DNA of 64,000 nucleotides from JBNLBS01 sp050303415. GTDB taxonomy: Bacteria; Pseudomonadota; Gammaproteobacteria; Methylococcales; Methylomonadaceae. The number at the start of each line of letters is the position of its first letter. Positions within the stretch are counted from its first letter, which is position 1. The position numbers were made by a program, and so were the translations under genes. Under the pieces are notes generated by a model. It worked only from the letters and a program-made list of their open reading frames with translations, did no database searches and had not been told where the DNA came from. Below are positions 26,520 through 35,771 of the stretch, one piece after another. The DNA lies in assembly GCA_050303415.1 (NCBI GenBank), contig JBNLBS010000004.1, forward strand, positions 124,001 through 188,000, read 5' to 3'.

Positions 26520-28388
26520 TTAATTACTCTCGTTTCTTACCGATATATCAGCATTATTGACCAAGCTTTTCATTACCGAATTATAAGTGGCCTGGGCAAA
26601 AACCTTGGCAATATTCCGTTCAGCCAATTGCTGTTGTTTTTTATCACTTTCAGTCATTTTACCCTCTGTGACCTTGGATAAACTGACTACCGCCTGATCA
26701 CCAGATGGTAAACCAACCATTAGGATAGTCGGCTTATCGACGCCAGGTTTCGCCGCTTTAAAGACAGCTTGATTTAATTGCCAGGGAAGCTCACCATTGC
26801 TACGAGTCAATCCTTCAAGTTTGATAACTTTTAACACCTCGTCTTCAGCCACTTTGCTCAACGATTCACCGGCTAACAGTCGTTTTTTAACATTTTGCGC
26901 CGTTGCAACAGCCTGTTGAAGGGCTTTTTCCGCCTGCAAAGCTGCAACAATGCTGGTTTTAACTTCAGCCAAGGCACGTACTGTTGCCGGGTTATGTTTT
27001 AACACGCGCAAGACAACCAAATGCTCAGCGTCCAGCTCAATGGGTTCACTATTATTATTACCATTCAAAACATCTTCAGAAAATGCAGCCTGACGAAATT
27101 TTTCCTGACTTGCAATCCCCTCACCATTTTGCCGGGTAAACAAACCTGTTTCTTTTACTTTCAATGCTACCGCATCTGCAACAGCCGTCAATGAAGTCGG
27201 GTTTTCATAACTGACTTCAGTTAAGGTTTCACCCAGTTCATAAAAAGTATTTTCCGCTTTAGCCTTTTGATAAGCGATTGTTACATCCTGTTTCACCGAG
27301 GCAAATGATTTGACTTCAGCAGGCACTAATTCAGTGACTTTAATTAAATGGTAACCAAAGGCTGATTTAACCGGATCGGATACTTCGTTCAAAGCTAATT
27401 CACTGGCTGCTTTTTCAAATGCCGGTTCCATCACACCAACAGTGAACAAGCCCAGATCCCCGCCATTTTTAGCGGTTAATTTATCGTCAGAAAGTTCTGC
27501 CGCCAATTTGGCAAAATCTTTATTTTTAAGTTCTTGTTGAGCTTTTAAAGCTTTTTGCAATGCAGCCTCTTCATTCGTTTCGGCATTAAAAGCAAAAAGT
27601 ATATGGCTGATTTTGCGTCGCTCTCCAGTTGAATAAAGATCTTTTTGTTCCTCATACATTGCCAACAAATCCTGCTCGGTCGGCTTAATTTTTTCAGCCA
27701 GATCAGTTAATGATAATTCCACATACTGAACCGAAACCTGTTCATCGGTCTGGTAGCTATCTTTGTGCTGTTGGTAATAATCTTCTATTTCCTGCTCTGT
27801 AGGCTGAGCGGTAACTTTTTTCTTGGTAATGCTTACATATTCGATATCGCGTGATTGATTTTGAATTTTAAAAAAACTATCAATATCGTATTGTGTGGTA
27901 AAACTACTGTCCATCACGCCGTGCTGGAACTGTTCCATTCTTAACGCATTTTTCACACGAGCAACAAACTGATCTTGCGTCATCTGTTGGGAATTTAATA
28001 AAGCAGTAAACTGCTGTTTGTTAAATTTGCCGTCAGTTTGGAAATATTCCAGTGATTGAATAAAGTCTTTAGCTGTTGCATCAGTAATAACCAAACCTTC
28101 TGACCTGACATACTGTAACAACACTTCATCACGAATCAGTTTTTGCAGTGCTTGTTGTTTAACGTTTTCTTCATCTAAACCGGCACCCTTCAGGTTACGA
28201 CTGAACTCGTTATAAGCTTGAGTCAAATCCCTTTGAAAGAACTCTTTGTCGCCGACGGTAGCAACTGAGCTTTCCGTGCCGCTTCCAAGGTAATTCTGAA
28301 TTCCCCATAATGCAAAGGGCACACATATCACAATTAAAATGACCCATGCAAAAACACCTTGCGCTTTTTCTCTAATTTTTATCAGCAT
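26520..28388 (-). CDS. ppiD: Periplasmic folding factor PpiD
   Basis: 622 residues, near the E. coli length (623). N-terminal membrane anchor (VFAWVILIVICVPFALWGI), SurA-like N-terminal chaperone region, a parvulin domain at about 255-355 (RKISHILFAF, KNGGDLGLF, GYHLIKV), then a C-terminal chaperone part. It sits at the inner membrane near SecYEG and helps newly exported proteins. It is the last gene of the tig-clpP-clpX-lon-hupB-ppiD block, whose gene order matches E. coli. A terminator follows. Confidence 0.93.
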   Translation of the reverse strand: MLIKIREKAQGVFAWVILIVICVPFALWGIQNYLGSGTESSVATVGDKEFFQRDLTQAYNEFSRNLKGAGLDEENVKQQALQKLIRDEVLLQYVRSEGLVITDATAKDFIQSLEYFQTDGKFNKQQFTALLNSQQMTQDQFVARVKNALRMEQFQHGVMDSSFTTQYDIDSFFKIQNQSRDIEYVSITKKKVTAQPTEQEIEDYYQQHKDSYQTDEQVSVQYVELSLTDLAEKIKPTEQDLLAMYEEQKDLYSTGERRKISHILFAFNAETNEEAALQKALKAQQELKNKDFAKLAAELSDDKLTAKNGGDLGLFTVGVMEPAFEKAASELALNEVSDPVKSAFGYHLIKVTELVPAEVKSFASVKQDVTIAYQKAKAENTFYELGETLTEVSYENPTSLTAVADAVALKVKETGLFTRQNGEGIASQEKFRQAAFSEDVLNGNNNSEPIELDAEHLVVLRVLKHNPATVRALAEVKTSIVAALQAEKALQQAVATAQNVKKRLLAGESLSKVAEDEVLKVIKLEGLTRSNGELPWQLNQAVFKAAKPGVDKPTILMVGLPSGDQAVVSLSKVTEGKMTESDKKQQQLAERNIAKVFAQATYNSVMKSLVNNADISVRNESN

Positions 28389-28466
28389 ATGCTCTGGCCC
28401 TTAAGTTTAAATAACTAAAATTTCGGCAAAAAAAAACCCCGAACCATAATGGTCCGGGGTTTGATT

Positions 28467-28543
28467 TGGCGGAGCGGACGGGACTCGAACCCGCGACCCC
28501 CGGCGTGACAGGCCGGTATTCTAACCAACTGAACTACCGCTCC
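28467..28543 (-). tRNA. tRNA-Asp (anticodon GTC)
   Basis: Reverse strand gives GGAGCGG acceptor 5' strand, D-arm AGTTCAGTTGGTTAGA, anticodon arm with CTGTCAC loop, T-arm GGGTTCGAGTCCC and CCGCTCC plus G and an encoded CCA. A complete cloverleaf can be paired. Confidence 0.95.
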
Positions 28544-28549
28544 AAAGTC

Positions 28550-28625
28550 TGGTGGGTGCTGAGGGGATCGAACCCCCGACCCTCGCCTTGTAAGGGCGAT
28601 GCTCTCCCAGCTGAGCTAAGCACCC
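28550..28625 (-). tRNA. tRNA-Val (anticodon TAC)
   Basis: Reverse strand gives GGGTGCT acceptor, TAGCTCAGCTGGGAGA D-arm, anticodon loop TTACAAG with TAC, T-arm GGGGTTCGATCCCC and encoded ACCA. It lies 6 bases before tRNA-Asp in transcription order, so the two are co-transcribed. Confidence 0.95.
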
Positions 28626-28638
28626 GACTAAAGAAATG

Positions 28639-28911
28639 CTAGTTTACACTATCTTTAAGAGACTTACCAGCTTTAAATGAAGGAATTTTTGCAGCCTTGA
28701 TTGTAATTTCCGCCCCAGTTTGTGGATTACGACCTTTTCTTTCCGCTCTATCCTTCACAGTGAAAGTACCAAAGCCAACTAAAGCAACGGAATCGCCGCT
28801 GCTTAGAGCTTCTGTCACTGCTGTTACAAAACCATCTAATGCGCGACCCGCATCAGCTTTTGTTAATTCAGATTTATCAGCAATTGCATCTATAAGTTCT
28901 GATTTGTTCAT
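28639..28911 (-). CDS. hupB: DNA-binding protein HU-beta
   Basis: 90 residues, exact HU length: [11 protein letters not shown] start, [21 protein letters not shown] with the DNA-intercalating proline arm, and the FKAGKSLKD ending. It is a nucleoid protein that binds and bends DNA without sequence preference. Its place between lon and the tRNA/ppiD genes follows the E. coli arrangement. Confidence 0.96.
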   Translation of the reverse strand: MNKSELIDAIADKSELTKADAGRALDGFVTAVTEALSSGDSVALVGFGTFTVKDRAERKGRNPQTGAEITIKAAKIPSFKAGKSLKDSVN

Positions 28912-29113
28912 TAAAATCCCCCTTAGGATATTCTTTAATATTTAATTATCGCCAAGCCAGCGTCCAACCCTTATGCCTTTCCACACCTTACAATTTGCAG
29001 AATGCTCGGTATTTATATCAACTGCACTCAATCAGTGTCAAGCTTTTATAAAGCCTCAAAGCCAGAGTCTTTCTGGTTTTGCCGACTATTCTACAGTTTC
29101 CAGGGAGTTAAAA

Positions 29114-31525
29114 TTAGTGCGCAGTCAAATCCACTTTTTTACTTTTAACCTTATCGTCTACATGCTCTGTCTTTTGCTTAGGAGAGGCTTTCTTAATCGG
29201 TTCAGGACTATATTGCAGAGCAACCTCCAGCACCTCATCGATCCACTTAACCGGTTGAATATCAAGGTTTTGTTTAATATTTTCGGGGATTTCAGCCAGA
29301 TCCTTTTCATTTTCAAAAGGAATCAGAACCTTGGTAACACCCCCCCTATGTGCAGCCAGCAATTTTTCTTTTAAACCGCCAATCGGAAGCACCTCACCGC
29401 GCAAAGTAATCTCTCCAGTCATGGCAACATTAGCTTTAACCGGAATCCTGGTCAACGTTGAAATAATGGCTGTACACATCGCAATACCTGCGCTCGGTCC
29501 GTCTTTAGGCGTTGCTCCCTCAGGCACATGCACGTGAATATCATTTTCTTGAAAGGCTTTATCGTCTATACCTAACACGGAAGCACGACTTCTGACCACC
29601 GTCATGGCCGCCTCGATGGATTCTTTCATTACATCGCCCAGTTTACCGGTAGACAACTGCTTGCCCTTACCGGGCAGATTTACCGCTTCAATAGTTAACA
29701 GTTCACCACCAACTTCGGTCCAAGCCAACCCGGTAACATGGCCAATTTGATCCTGTTCTTCTGCCTGACCATAGTTAAAACGCCTAACACCCAGATATTT
29801 TTCCAAATTTTCACTATCAACCAGGGTTTTAGTTTTTCTAGGTTTAAGCAATAAATCTTTAACGACCTTCCGACAAATTTTGGAGATTTCCCGTTCCAAT
29901 CCTCGAACTCCAGCCTCACGGGTATAAAAACGAATAATATCCTGTATTGCCGACTCTGCAATTTGTATTTCGTTGCTATTTAAACCATTCTTCTTAATCT
30001 GTTTTGGTACTAAATAACGCACAGCAATATTAATTTTTTCATCTTCCGTATACCCTGCTAAACGAATCACTTCCATCCGATCCAGCAACGCAGCAGGTAT
30101 ATTCATGGTATTGGCTGTGGCCACAAACATCACATCCGATAAATCAAAGTCCACTTCCAGATAATGATCGGCAAAGGTGTGATTTTGTTCCGGATCCAAC
30201 ACTTCCAGTAATGCCGATGCCGGATCACCTCTAAAATCGGCCGCCATTTTGTCGATTTCATCCAACAAAAACATTGGATTACGCGTCTTAACCTTAGCCA
30301 GATTTTGTAAAATTTTACCCGGCATCGAACCGATATAGGTCCGTCTGTGACCACGTATTTCCGCCTCATCTCTGACACCACCTAGAGCCATACGCAAATA
30401 CTTACGATTGGTCGCACGGGCAATCGATTCACCGAGTGAAGTCTTACCCACCCCGGGCGGCCCGACCAAACATAAAATAGGACCATTCAACTTTCTAACC
30501 CGTTGCTGAACAGCCAAGTATTCTAAAATACGTTCTTTTACTTTTTCCAGCCCATAATGTTCTTCCTCCAGCACCTGTTCAGCAATTTTTAAATCATGCC
30601 TGACTTTGGTCTTTTTCTTCCAGGGTACATTAACCATCCAGTCTATATAATTACGCACCACGGTTGATTCTGCCGACATCGGTGACATCATTTTTAATTT
30701 GTTTAGTTCCGCCTCTGCTTTAACTCTGGCATCTTTAGACATACCCGCCGCTTTAATCTTCTTTTCCAGTTCTTCAATTTCATTAGACACCTCATCCATT
30801 TCGCCTAATTCTTTTTGAATCGCCTTCATCTGCTCATTCAGATAATATTCCTTCTGGTTCTTTTCCATTTGCTGCTTAACCCGAACCCGAATGCTTTTTT
30901 CCAGTTCCAGCATATCGACCTCACCTTCCATCAGCTTCATCAGGTTCTCAAGGCGCTGAGCCACATCCACCAATTCCAGTAAAATCTGTTTTTCTTCCAC
31001 CTTAAGCGACATGTGCGCAGCCATGGTATCTGCCAACCGTCCCGCATCGTCAATACCGGCTAAGGCATTTAATACTTCAGGAGGAATTTTATTGTTTAAC
31101 TTAACGTATTTATCAAAAGAATTAATACAGGTACGCTGTAAAACCTCTTGCTCCTGTGCTGAAAGTTTTAACTCGTCCTCCATTCCGGATACTTGCGCCA
31201 CATAAAAGCCCTGCGTCTCCTGAAAACTATGCACACGACAGCGCTCACAGCCTTCAACCAGGACTTTAACCGTACCGTCAGGCAGTTTTAGCAATTGCAA
31301 AATATTGGCTAACGTACCGACCTGATAAAGGTCTTTGACTTCCGGTTCATCAATTTCCGCATCCTTTTGCGCAATCAGCAGGATTTGCTTATCACTGGCC
31401 ATGGCCTCATCCAGCGCATCAATTGATTTATTACGCCCGACAAATAACGGAATAACCATATGCGGATAAACCACTACATCTCTCAAAGGCAGTACAGGAA
31501 CTTCTTTCATGTTTAATTCAGTCAT
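29114..31525 (-). CDS. lon: ATP-dependent protease La (Lon)
   Basis: About 803 residues. N-terminal substrate domain ([23 protein letters not shown]), central coiled coil, AAA+ module with Walker [14 protein letters not shown] and Walker [11 protein letters not shown], and a protease domain with the Ser-Lys dyad in [14 protein letters not shown] and [16 protein letters not shown]. It degrades damaged and regulatory proteins. The start is taken at MTELNMKEV (31525); in-frame codons reach further upstream without a good ribosome site. A sigma-32-like promoter lies at 31574-31601. Confidence 0.94.
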   Translation of the reverse strand: MTELNMKEVPVLPLRDVVVYPHMVIPLFVGRNKSIDALDEAMASDKQILLIAQKDAEIDEPEVKDLYQVGTLANILQLLKLPDGTVKVLVEGCERCRVHSFQETQGFYVAQVSGMEDELKLSAQEQEVLQRTCINSFDKYVKLNNKIPPEVLNALAGIDDAGRLADTMAAHMSLKVEEKQILLELVDVAQRLENLMKLMEGEVDMLELEKSIRVRVKQQMEKNQKEYYLNEQMKAIQKELGEMDEVSNEIEELEKKIKAAGMSKDARVKAEAELNKLKMMSPMSAESTVVRNYIDWMVNVPWKKKTKVRHDLKIAEQVLEEEHYGLEKVKERILEYLAVQQRVRKLNGPILCLVGPPGVGKTSLGESIARATNRKYLRMALGGVRDEAEIRGHRRTYIGSMPGKILQNLAKVKTRNPMFLLDEIDKMAADFRGDPASALLEVLDPEQNHTFADHYLEVDFDLSDVMFVATANTMNIPAALLDRMEVIRLAGYTEDEKINIAVRYLVPKQIKKNGLNSNEIQIAESAIQDIIRFYTREAGVRGLEREISKICRKVVKDLLLKPRKTKTLVDSENLEKYLGVRRFNYGQAEEQDQIGHVTGLAWTEVGGELLTIEAVNLPGKGKQLSTGKLGDVMKESIEAAMTVVRSRASVLGIDDKAFQENDIHVHVPEGATPKDGPSAGIAMCTAIISTLTRIPVKANVAMTGEITLRGEVLPIGGLKEKLLAAHRGGVTKVLIPFENEKDLAEIPENIKQNLDIQPVKWIDEVLEVALQYSPEPIKKASPKQKTEHVDDKVKSKKVDLTAH

Positions 31526-31573
31526 CTTAAGCACATCCATAAATGGAGTTTTTGGGCAGAAACAATGTTTAGA

Positions 31574-31601
31574 ATATGAGGTCAAATAGTATAAATGCAA
31601 G
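31574..31601 (-). promoter_or_regulatory. Candidate sigma-32 promoter of lon
   Basis: On the minus strand CTTGCA, 14 bases, CCTCATAT: one base off CTTGAA and one off CCCCATAT, with correct spacing, about 50 bases upstream of the chosen start of lon, a heat-shock gene in many bacteria. Confidence 0.5.
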
Positions 31602-31653
31602 CTTTAGCGGATAAAATTATCAATTTTAGTTTCAATTTAACTTCTTTGTAGAC

Positions 31654-31684
31654 AAAAAAAAGGGGCTTAAAAGCCCCTTTTTCA
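31654..31684 (-). terminator. Terminator downstream of clpX
   Basis: A-rich flank, GGGGCTT (31662-31668) and AAGCCCC (31671-31677), then T run on both sides. It follows clpX by about 20 bases and separates it from lon. Confidence 0.87.
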
Positions 31685-31704
31685 ATTTTTAAAACCATCA
31701 GATT

Positions 31705-32976
31705 TTATGAATCAGATGAGACCAATTTTGCTTCTTGCTCATACACTAAGTATGGCTCAGACTCACCCAAAATGACTCCCTCATCAATCACAACCTTGGC
31801 GATACTGCTATCTGAAGGTAACTCATACATCGTGTCTAATAAGACATTTTCCACAATGGTTCTAAGCCCTCTTGCTCCCGTCTTACGTTCCATAGACTTA
31901 CGCGCAATAGCACGCAGAGAATCCTCTCTAAATTCCAGCTCAGCACCTTCCATAGAAAACAAATGCTGATATTGCTTGATCAATGCATTTTTAGGCTCGG
32001 TCAGAATGGTAACCAAAGCCTCTTCATCCAACTCATCTAAAGTGGCGACTACCGGTAAACGACCTACAAACTCGGGGATCAAGCCATATTTAATAAGGTC
32101 TTCTGACTCCACTTCCGAAAACAGATCACCAATATTTTTTTCATCATCCCTGGTTTTAACTTCAGCAGAAAAACCGATACCGCCTTTTTCTGAACGATCT
32201 TTAATGACCTTATCCAGACCGGCAAAAGCACCACCGACAATAAACAAAATATTTGCTGTATTAACCTGTAAAAACTCTTGCTGCGGGTGCTTACGACCAC
32301 CTTGGGGCGGAACCGATGCCACAGTCCCTTCAATTAACTTTAATAAGGCCTGCTGAACACCTTCACCCGAAACATCACGAGTAATGGATGGGTTATCAGA
32401 TTTTCTTGAAATCTTATCGATCTCGTCGATATAAACAATGCCTGATTCGGCCTTTTCTACATCATAATCACATTTTTGCAGAATTTTCTGAATGATATTT
32501 TCAACGTCTTCACCCACATAACCCGCTTCAGTTAATGTGGTTGCATCTGCAATGGTAAAAGGCACATCCAGCAATCGTGCCAATGTTTCAGCCAATAAAG
32601 TCTTACCCGACCCTGTTGGACCTATCAACAAAATATTACTCTTGGCTAATTCAACATCATCTTTCTTGGTCTTATTGCGCAGACGTTTATAATGATTATA
32701 AACCGCGACCGCCAAAATCTTTTTGGCATCATTCTGACCGATAACATATTCATCAAGAACTGCTTTTATTTCCTTTGGCTTAGGCAGTTCACCATCACCA
32801 AGACTGGAGTTTTCCTGTAATTCATCCCTGATAATATCATTGCAAAGATCAACACATTCATCACAAACGTAAACAGACGGCCCCGCAATTAATTTTCTGA
32901 CTTCATGCTGACTTTTACCGCAAAAAGAACAATAAAGTAACTTATCATCATCTTTACCGTTTTTATCATTACTCAT
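31705..32976 (-). CDS. clpX: ClpX unfoldase subunit
   Basis: 423 residues. N-terminal zinc-binding domain with Cys16, Cys19, Cys38, Cys41 (CSFC...CDEC), Walker A GPTGSGKT, Walker B YIDEIDKI, an IGF-type loop near IGFSAEVK and sensor arginines in [13 protein letters not shown]. It unfolds substrates and feeds them to ClpP. It lies just downstream of clpP, 88 bases apart, in the conserved order. Confidence 0.96.
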   Translation of the reverse strand: MSNDKNGKDDDKLLYCSFCGKSQHEVRKLIAGPSVYVCDECVDLCNDIIRDELQENSSLGDGELPKPKEIKAVLDEYVIGQNDAKKILAVAVYNHYKRLRNKTKKDDVELAKSNILLIGPTGSGKTLLAETLARLLDVPFTIADATTLTEAGYVGEDVENIIQKILQKCDYDVEKAESGIVYIDEIDKISRKSDNPSITRDVSGEGVQQALLKLIEGTVASVPPQGGRKHPQQEFLQVNTANILFIVGGAFAGLDKVIKDRSEKGGIGFSAEVKTRDDEKNIGDLFSEVESEDLIKYGLIPEFVGRLPVVATLDELDEEALVTILTEPKNALIKQYQHLFSMEGAELEFREDSLRAIARKSMERKTGARGLRTIVENVLLDTMYELPSDSSIAKVVIDEGVILGESEPYLVYEQEAKLVSSDS

Positions 32977-33064
32977 ACATTAAACTCCCGCATAGTCAAA
33001 ATTGACCTTTTATTTCCTTAACACTAACAAAAAGAATAGATGGAAATAAAAAAAAATCCATTCG

Positions 33065-33712
33065 TTATTTTTCCGTACCGGCTGATCGATTGGCTAAAAC
33101 CTTATCAATCAAGCCATATTCAGCTGCCGCCTGAGCACTTAAGAAATTGTCTCGATCAGTGTCCTGCTGAATTTTTTCCAGCGGTTGCCCCGTATGATGC
33201 GCCAAAATTTTATTCAATTTTTCCCTGATCGATAAAATTTCTCTGGCATGAATATCAATATCAGACGCCTGACCTTGAAAACCACCCAACGGCTGATGAA
33301 TCATCACTCTTGAGTTTGGTAGCGCATAACGTTTACCGGGGGCACCACCTGCAAGCAAAAAAGCGCCCATACTGGCAGCCTGACCCAGACACATTGTGCT
33401 GACATCAGGCTTAATGAACTGCATAGTGTCATAAATAGACATACCGGCAGTCACCGATCCGCCCGGTGAATTGATATACAGATGAATATCCTTATCAGGG
33501 TTTTCAGATTCCAAAAACAACATTTGAGCAACAATCAGGTTTGCCATATAGTCTTCAACCTGACCTACCAGGAAAATAACCCTTTCCTTTAAAAGCCTCG
33601 AATAAATATCAAAAGAGCGCTCACCACGAGCAGTCTGTTCGATAACAATTGGCACCAAACCGCCGGCCGCCTGGGGTGACAAAATCTTATCCGTTCCTTG
33701 CTGACTATACAT
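33065..33712 (-). CDS. clpP: ClpP protease subunit
   Basis: 215 residues. Catalytic triad Ser114 ([11 protein letters not shown]), His139 (VMIHQPLGG) and Asp187 (DTDRDNF); [10 protein letters not shown] oxyanion region. It forms a tetradecameric barrel with ClpX (and ClpA). It begins 19 bases after the trigger-factor stop and is co-transcribed with it. Confidence 0.97.
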   Translation of the reverse strand: MYSQQGTDKILSPQAAGGLVPIVIEQTARGERSFDIYSRLLKERVIFLVGQVEDYMANLIVAQMLFLESENPDKDIHLYINSPGGSVTAGMSIYDTMQFIKPDVSTMCLGQAASMGAFLLAGGAPGKRYALPNSRVMIHQPLGGFQGQASDIDIHAREILSIREKLNKILAHHTGQPLEKIQQDTDRDNFLSAQAAAEYGLIDKVLANRSAGTEK

Positions 33713-33731
33713 TTAAATACCTTGCTGTCAA

Positions 33732-35039
33732 TTATTGCTGTTGTTGCTGTTTATTCATTACTTCATCAAACGTAACCGGTTTATCCGAAACAGTGGCTTT
33801 TGATACAACCCACTCAACAGTCTGATCTTCCAAAACCATTTGCTCGACATCCTGTAAACGACTCTGATCACCATAATACCAGGCGATCACTTCTTCCGGC
33901 TTTTCATAGCTCTTAGCCATTTTTTCAATGCTTGCACGAACTTTATCGGCATCCGCTTTGATTTCATTTTTACGGATAATTTCACCTAAAATCAAGCCTA
34001 ATGCAACTCGGCGTTTTGCCTGAGCCTCAAAAACATCTTTAGGCAGCTCCAGATCTTCAAGCTTCATGTTTTGTTTTTTAGCCGACTCAGCATAAGGCTT
34101 CATCATGCTTTCAACTTCCTGATCTATCAATGTTTTCGGCAATGTAAACTGAATTTTTTCATACAAAGCATCCATTACAGCCGTTTTTAATTCACGCTGT
34201 AAGCCCTGCTCCAACTCGGACTCCATATTACTCTTAACATCAGCCAGAAATTCTTCGTTGCTGCCGCTTTCAATACCGTAGTTTTTAATGAATTCCTCAT
34301 TAATTTCAGGTAGAACGGTTTCTTCAACACTGATTACTTCAATTTCAAACTCAGCTGATTTGCCAGCCAATTTTGCATTGCCATATTCTTCAGGAAAAGT
34401 AATTTCAAAAGTCTTCTTTGACTCAGCTTCAAGACCGATCAACTCGTCTTCGAAACCTGGGATCATCTGCTTGGCGCCAATTTCAACCGGATATTTCTCG
34501 ACCGTGCCATCGGTAAAATTTTCACCTTCACAGGTACCGGAAAAATTTACTGTAATGCGGTCACCCTGTTCAGATGCACGTTCAACAATAGACCATGTTT
34601 TCTTATGACTTCTTAATTTCTCTATCATTTGATCGATATCAGCCTGCTCAACCGTTGCAACCGGGCGAGCAACTTCAAGACCGTCGATACCATCTAAAGA
34701 AACTTCAGGGTAAACTTCAAATTCAGCTGTATATTTAAAACCATCGGTATCATCAATTGAATCGATAAATGGTTGACCGGCAGGAACCAGTTCTTGTTCC
34801 TGTAGAGCTTCAAAATAAGTATTCTGGATTAAATCACCAGTTACTTCGCCTCTCACTCTGTCGCCATACATTTTTTTAATTACATGCTGAGGCGCTTTAC
34901 CAGGTCGAAAACCATCCAACTTAACTTCACGGGCCAATGACTTAAAACGATTTGCCATTTTCTCCTGAATCACTTCCTCAGGTACAGTAACAGTCATTTT
35001 CCTGCTTAATTCTGATGTCTTTTCGACAGAAACTTGCAT
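33732..35039 (-). CDS. tig: Trigger factor
   Basis: 435 residues, close to E. coli (432). Ribosome-binding N-terminal domain with FRPGKAPQHVIKKMYG (signature near GFRxGKxP), FKBP-type isomerase domain (about 150-240, with GDRITVNFSGTCEGENFTDG, IPGFEDELIG) and the helical C-terminal chaperone arms. It binds nascent chains at the ribosome exit. GAGG precedes the ATG. First gene of the proteostasis block. Confidence 0.96.
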   Translation of the reverse strand: MQVSVEKTSELSRKMTVTVPEEVIQEKMANRFKSLAREVKLDGFRPGKAPQHVIKKMYGDRVRGEVTGDLIQNTYFEALQEQELVPAGQPFIDSIDDTDGFKYTAEFEVYPEVSLDGIDGLEVARPVATVEQADIDQMIEKLRSHKKTWSIVERASEQGDRITVNFSGTCEGENFTDGTVEKYPVEIGAKQMIPGFEDELIGLEAESKKTFEITFPEEYGNAKLAGKSAEFEIEVISVEETVLPEINEEFIKNYGIESGSNEEFLADVKSNMESELEQGLQRELKTAVMDALYEKIQFTLPKTLIDQEVESMMKPYAESAKKQNMKLEDLELPKDVFEAQAKRRVALGLILGEIIRKNEIKADADKVRASIEKMAKSYEKPEEVIAWYYGDQSRLQDVEQMVLEDQTVEWVVSKATVSDKPVTFDEVMNKQQQQQ

Positions 35040-35149
35040 TTCTTTACCTCTAAATATTTTAAAATATGACTTTGTATAATAGACACCGACAACCCGGTAT
35101 TAATAATGAGAATAACGTTGATCAACGTCTATGCTTTGAATTGAATTTG

Positions 35150-35234
35150 TGGTGCGAGCGGAGAGACTTGAACTCTCACATCATAGGATACTGGTACCTA
35201 AAACCAGCGCGTCTACCAATTCCGCCACGCTCGC
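35150..35234 (-). tRNA. tRNA-Leu (anticodon TAG)
   Basis: Reverse strand: GCGAGCG acceptor, GTGGCGGAATTGGTAGACGCG D-arm, CTGGT-TTTAGGT-ACCAG anticodon arm, a long variable arm, GAGTTCAAGTCTC T-arm and encoded CCA. 85 bases including CCA, a type II tRNA. Confidence 0.94.
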
Positions 35235-35380
35235 AATTAAAGAGCTGCAAATTATAACCATGGTTTAGCATAATGACAAGTACAAATTAAAATAAAATCC
35301 CACAACGCATTTAACGATCATATTGAAAGAAATATTTTTTAGATATATTTCACAAAACTGAAATTTCACCAGCAAACTTT

Positions 35381-35410
35381 TTGCAACCGAAACTTATCTA
35401 GGTGTATAGT
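35381..35410 (+). promoter_or_regulatory. Candidate promoter with adjacent direct repeats
   Basis: TTGCAA (35381-35386), 18 bases, TATAGT (35405-35410). TTAACTTA occurs twice in direct orientation (35410-35417 and 35421-35428) from the -10 into the leader, ending at the AGGAGG of the small gene. Confidence 0.4.
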
Positions 35411-35438
35411 TAACTTAAAATTAACTTAGGAGGTTTGA

Positions 35439-35690
35439 ATGGATATTAGCGCATCAGGCAGTGCAGTTGGCTTAATTCAGACAGCCCTGTATAAAACAGC
35501 GACCGCTGCCCATGAAATTGCCACCCTTCCGGTTCAAGATGACGAAGTAGGCAGCTCTGAGTTTGACTCAAGAGATCTGGTAAAGCCTGTTTTAAGCTTA
35601 AATCAAGCGGAACTGGAAACATCGGCCGCAGTAAAAATACTGCAAACAGAAAACGACATAATCGGCTCAATACTGGATATTAAAGCTTAA
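35439..35690 (+). CDS. Small flagellar-rod-like protein of unknown function
   Basis: 83 residues with a perfect AGGAGG before the ATG, so it is surely translated. No signal peptide or cysteines. Its end (LNQAELETSAAVKILQTENDIIGSILDI) resembles the C-terminal amphipathic helix of flagellar rod and hook proteins, where a similar stretch packs as coiled coil. The N-terminus MDISASG also recalls those proteins. No other flagellar gene is nearby; it may be a shortened relative or an unrelated helical protein. Confidence 0.6.
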   Translation: MDISASGSAVGLIQTALYKTATAAHEIATLPVQDDEVGSSEFDSRDLVKPVLSLNQAELETSAAVKILQTENDIIGSILDIKA

Positions 35691-35771
35691 AAAGCGACCA
35701 TCCCCAACAGTCATACGCCGCCGTTCCTCCAACTTCCGGGAGCCTGGCCCGTTTGGCTTCTAAAAAATCAT

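Noticed and set aside
35115..35128. 14-base palindrome ACGTTGATCAACGT between tRNA-Leu and tig.
   Set aside because: Several such palindromes are expected by chance in the window, it lacks the FNR spacer, and it is not next to a clear promoter.
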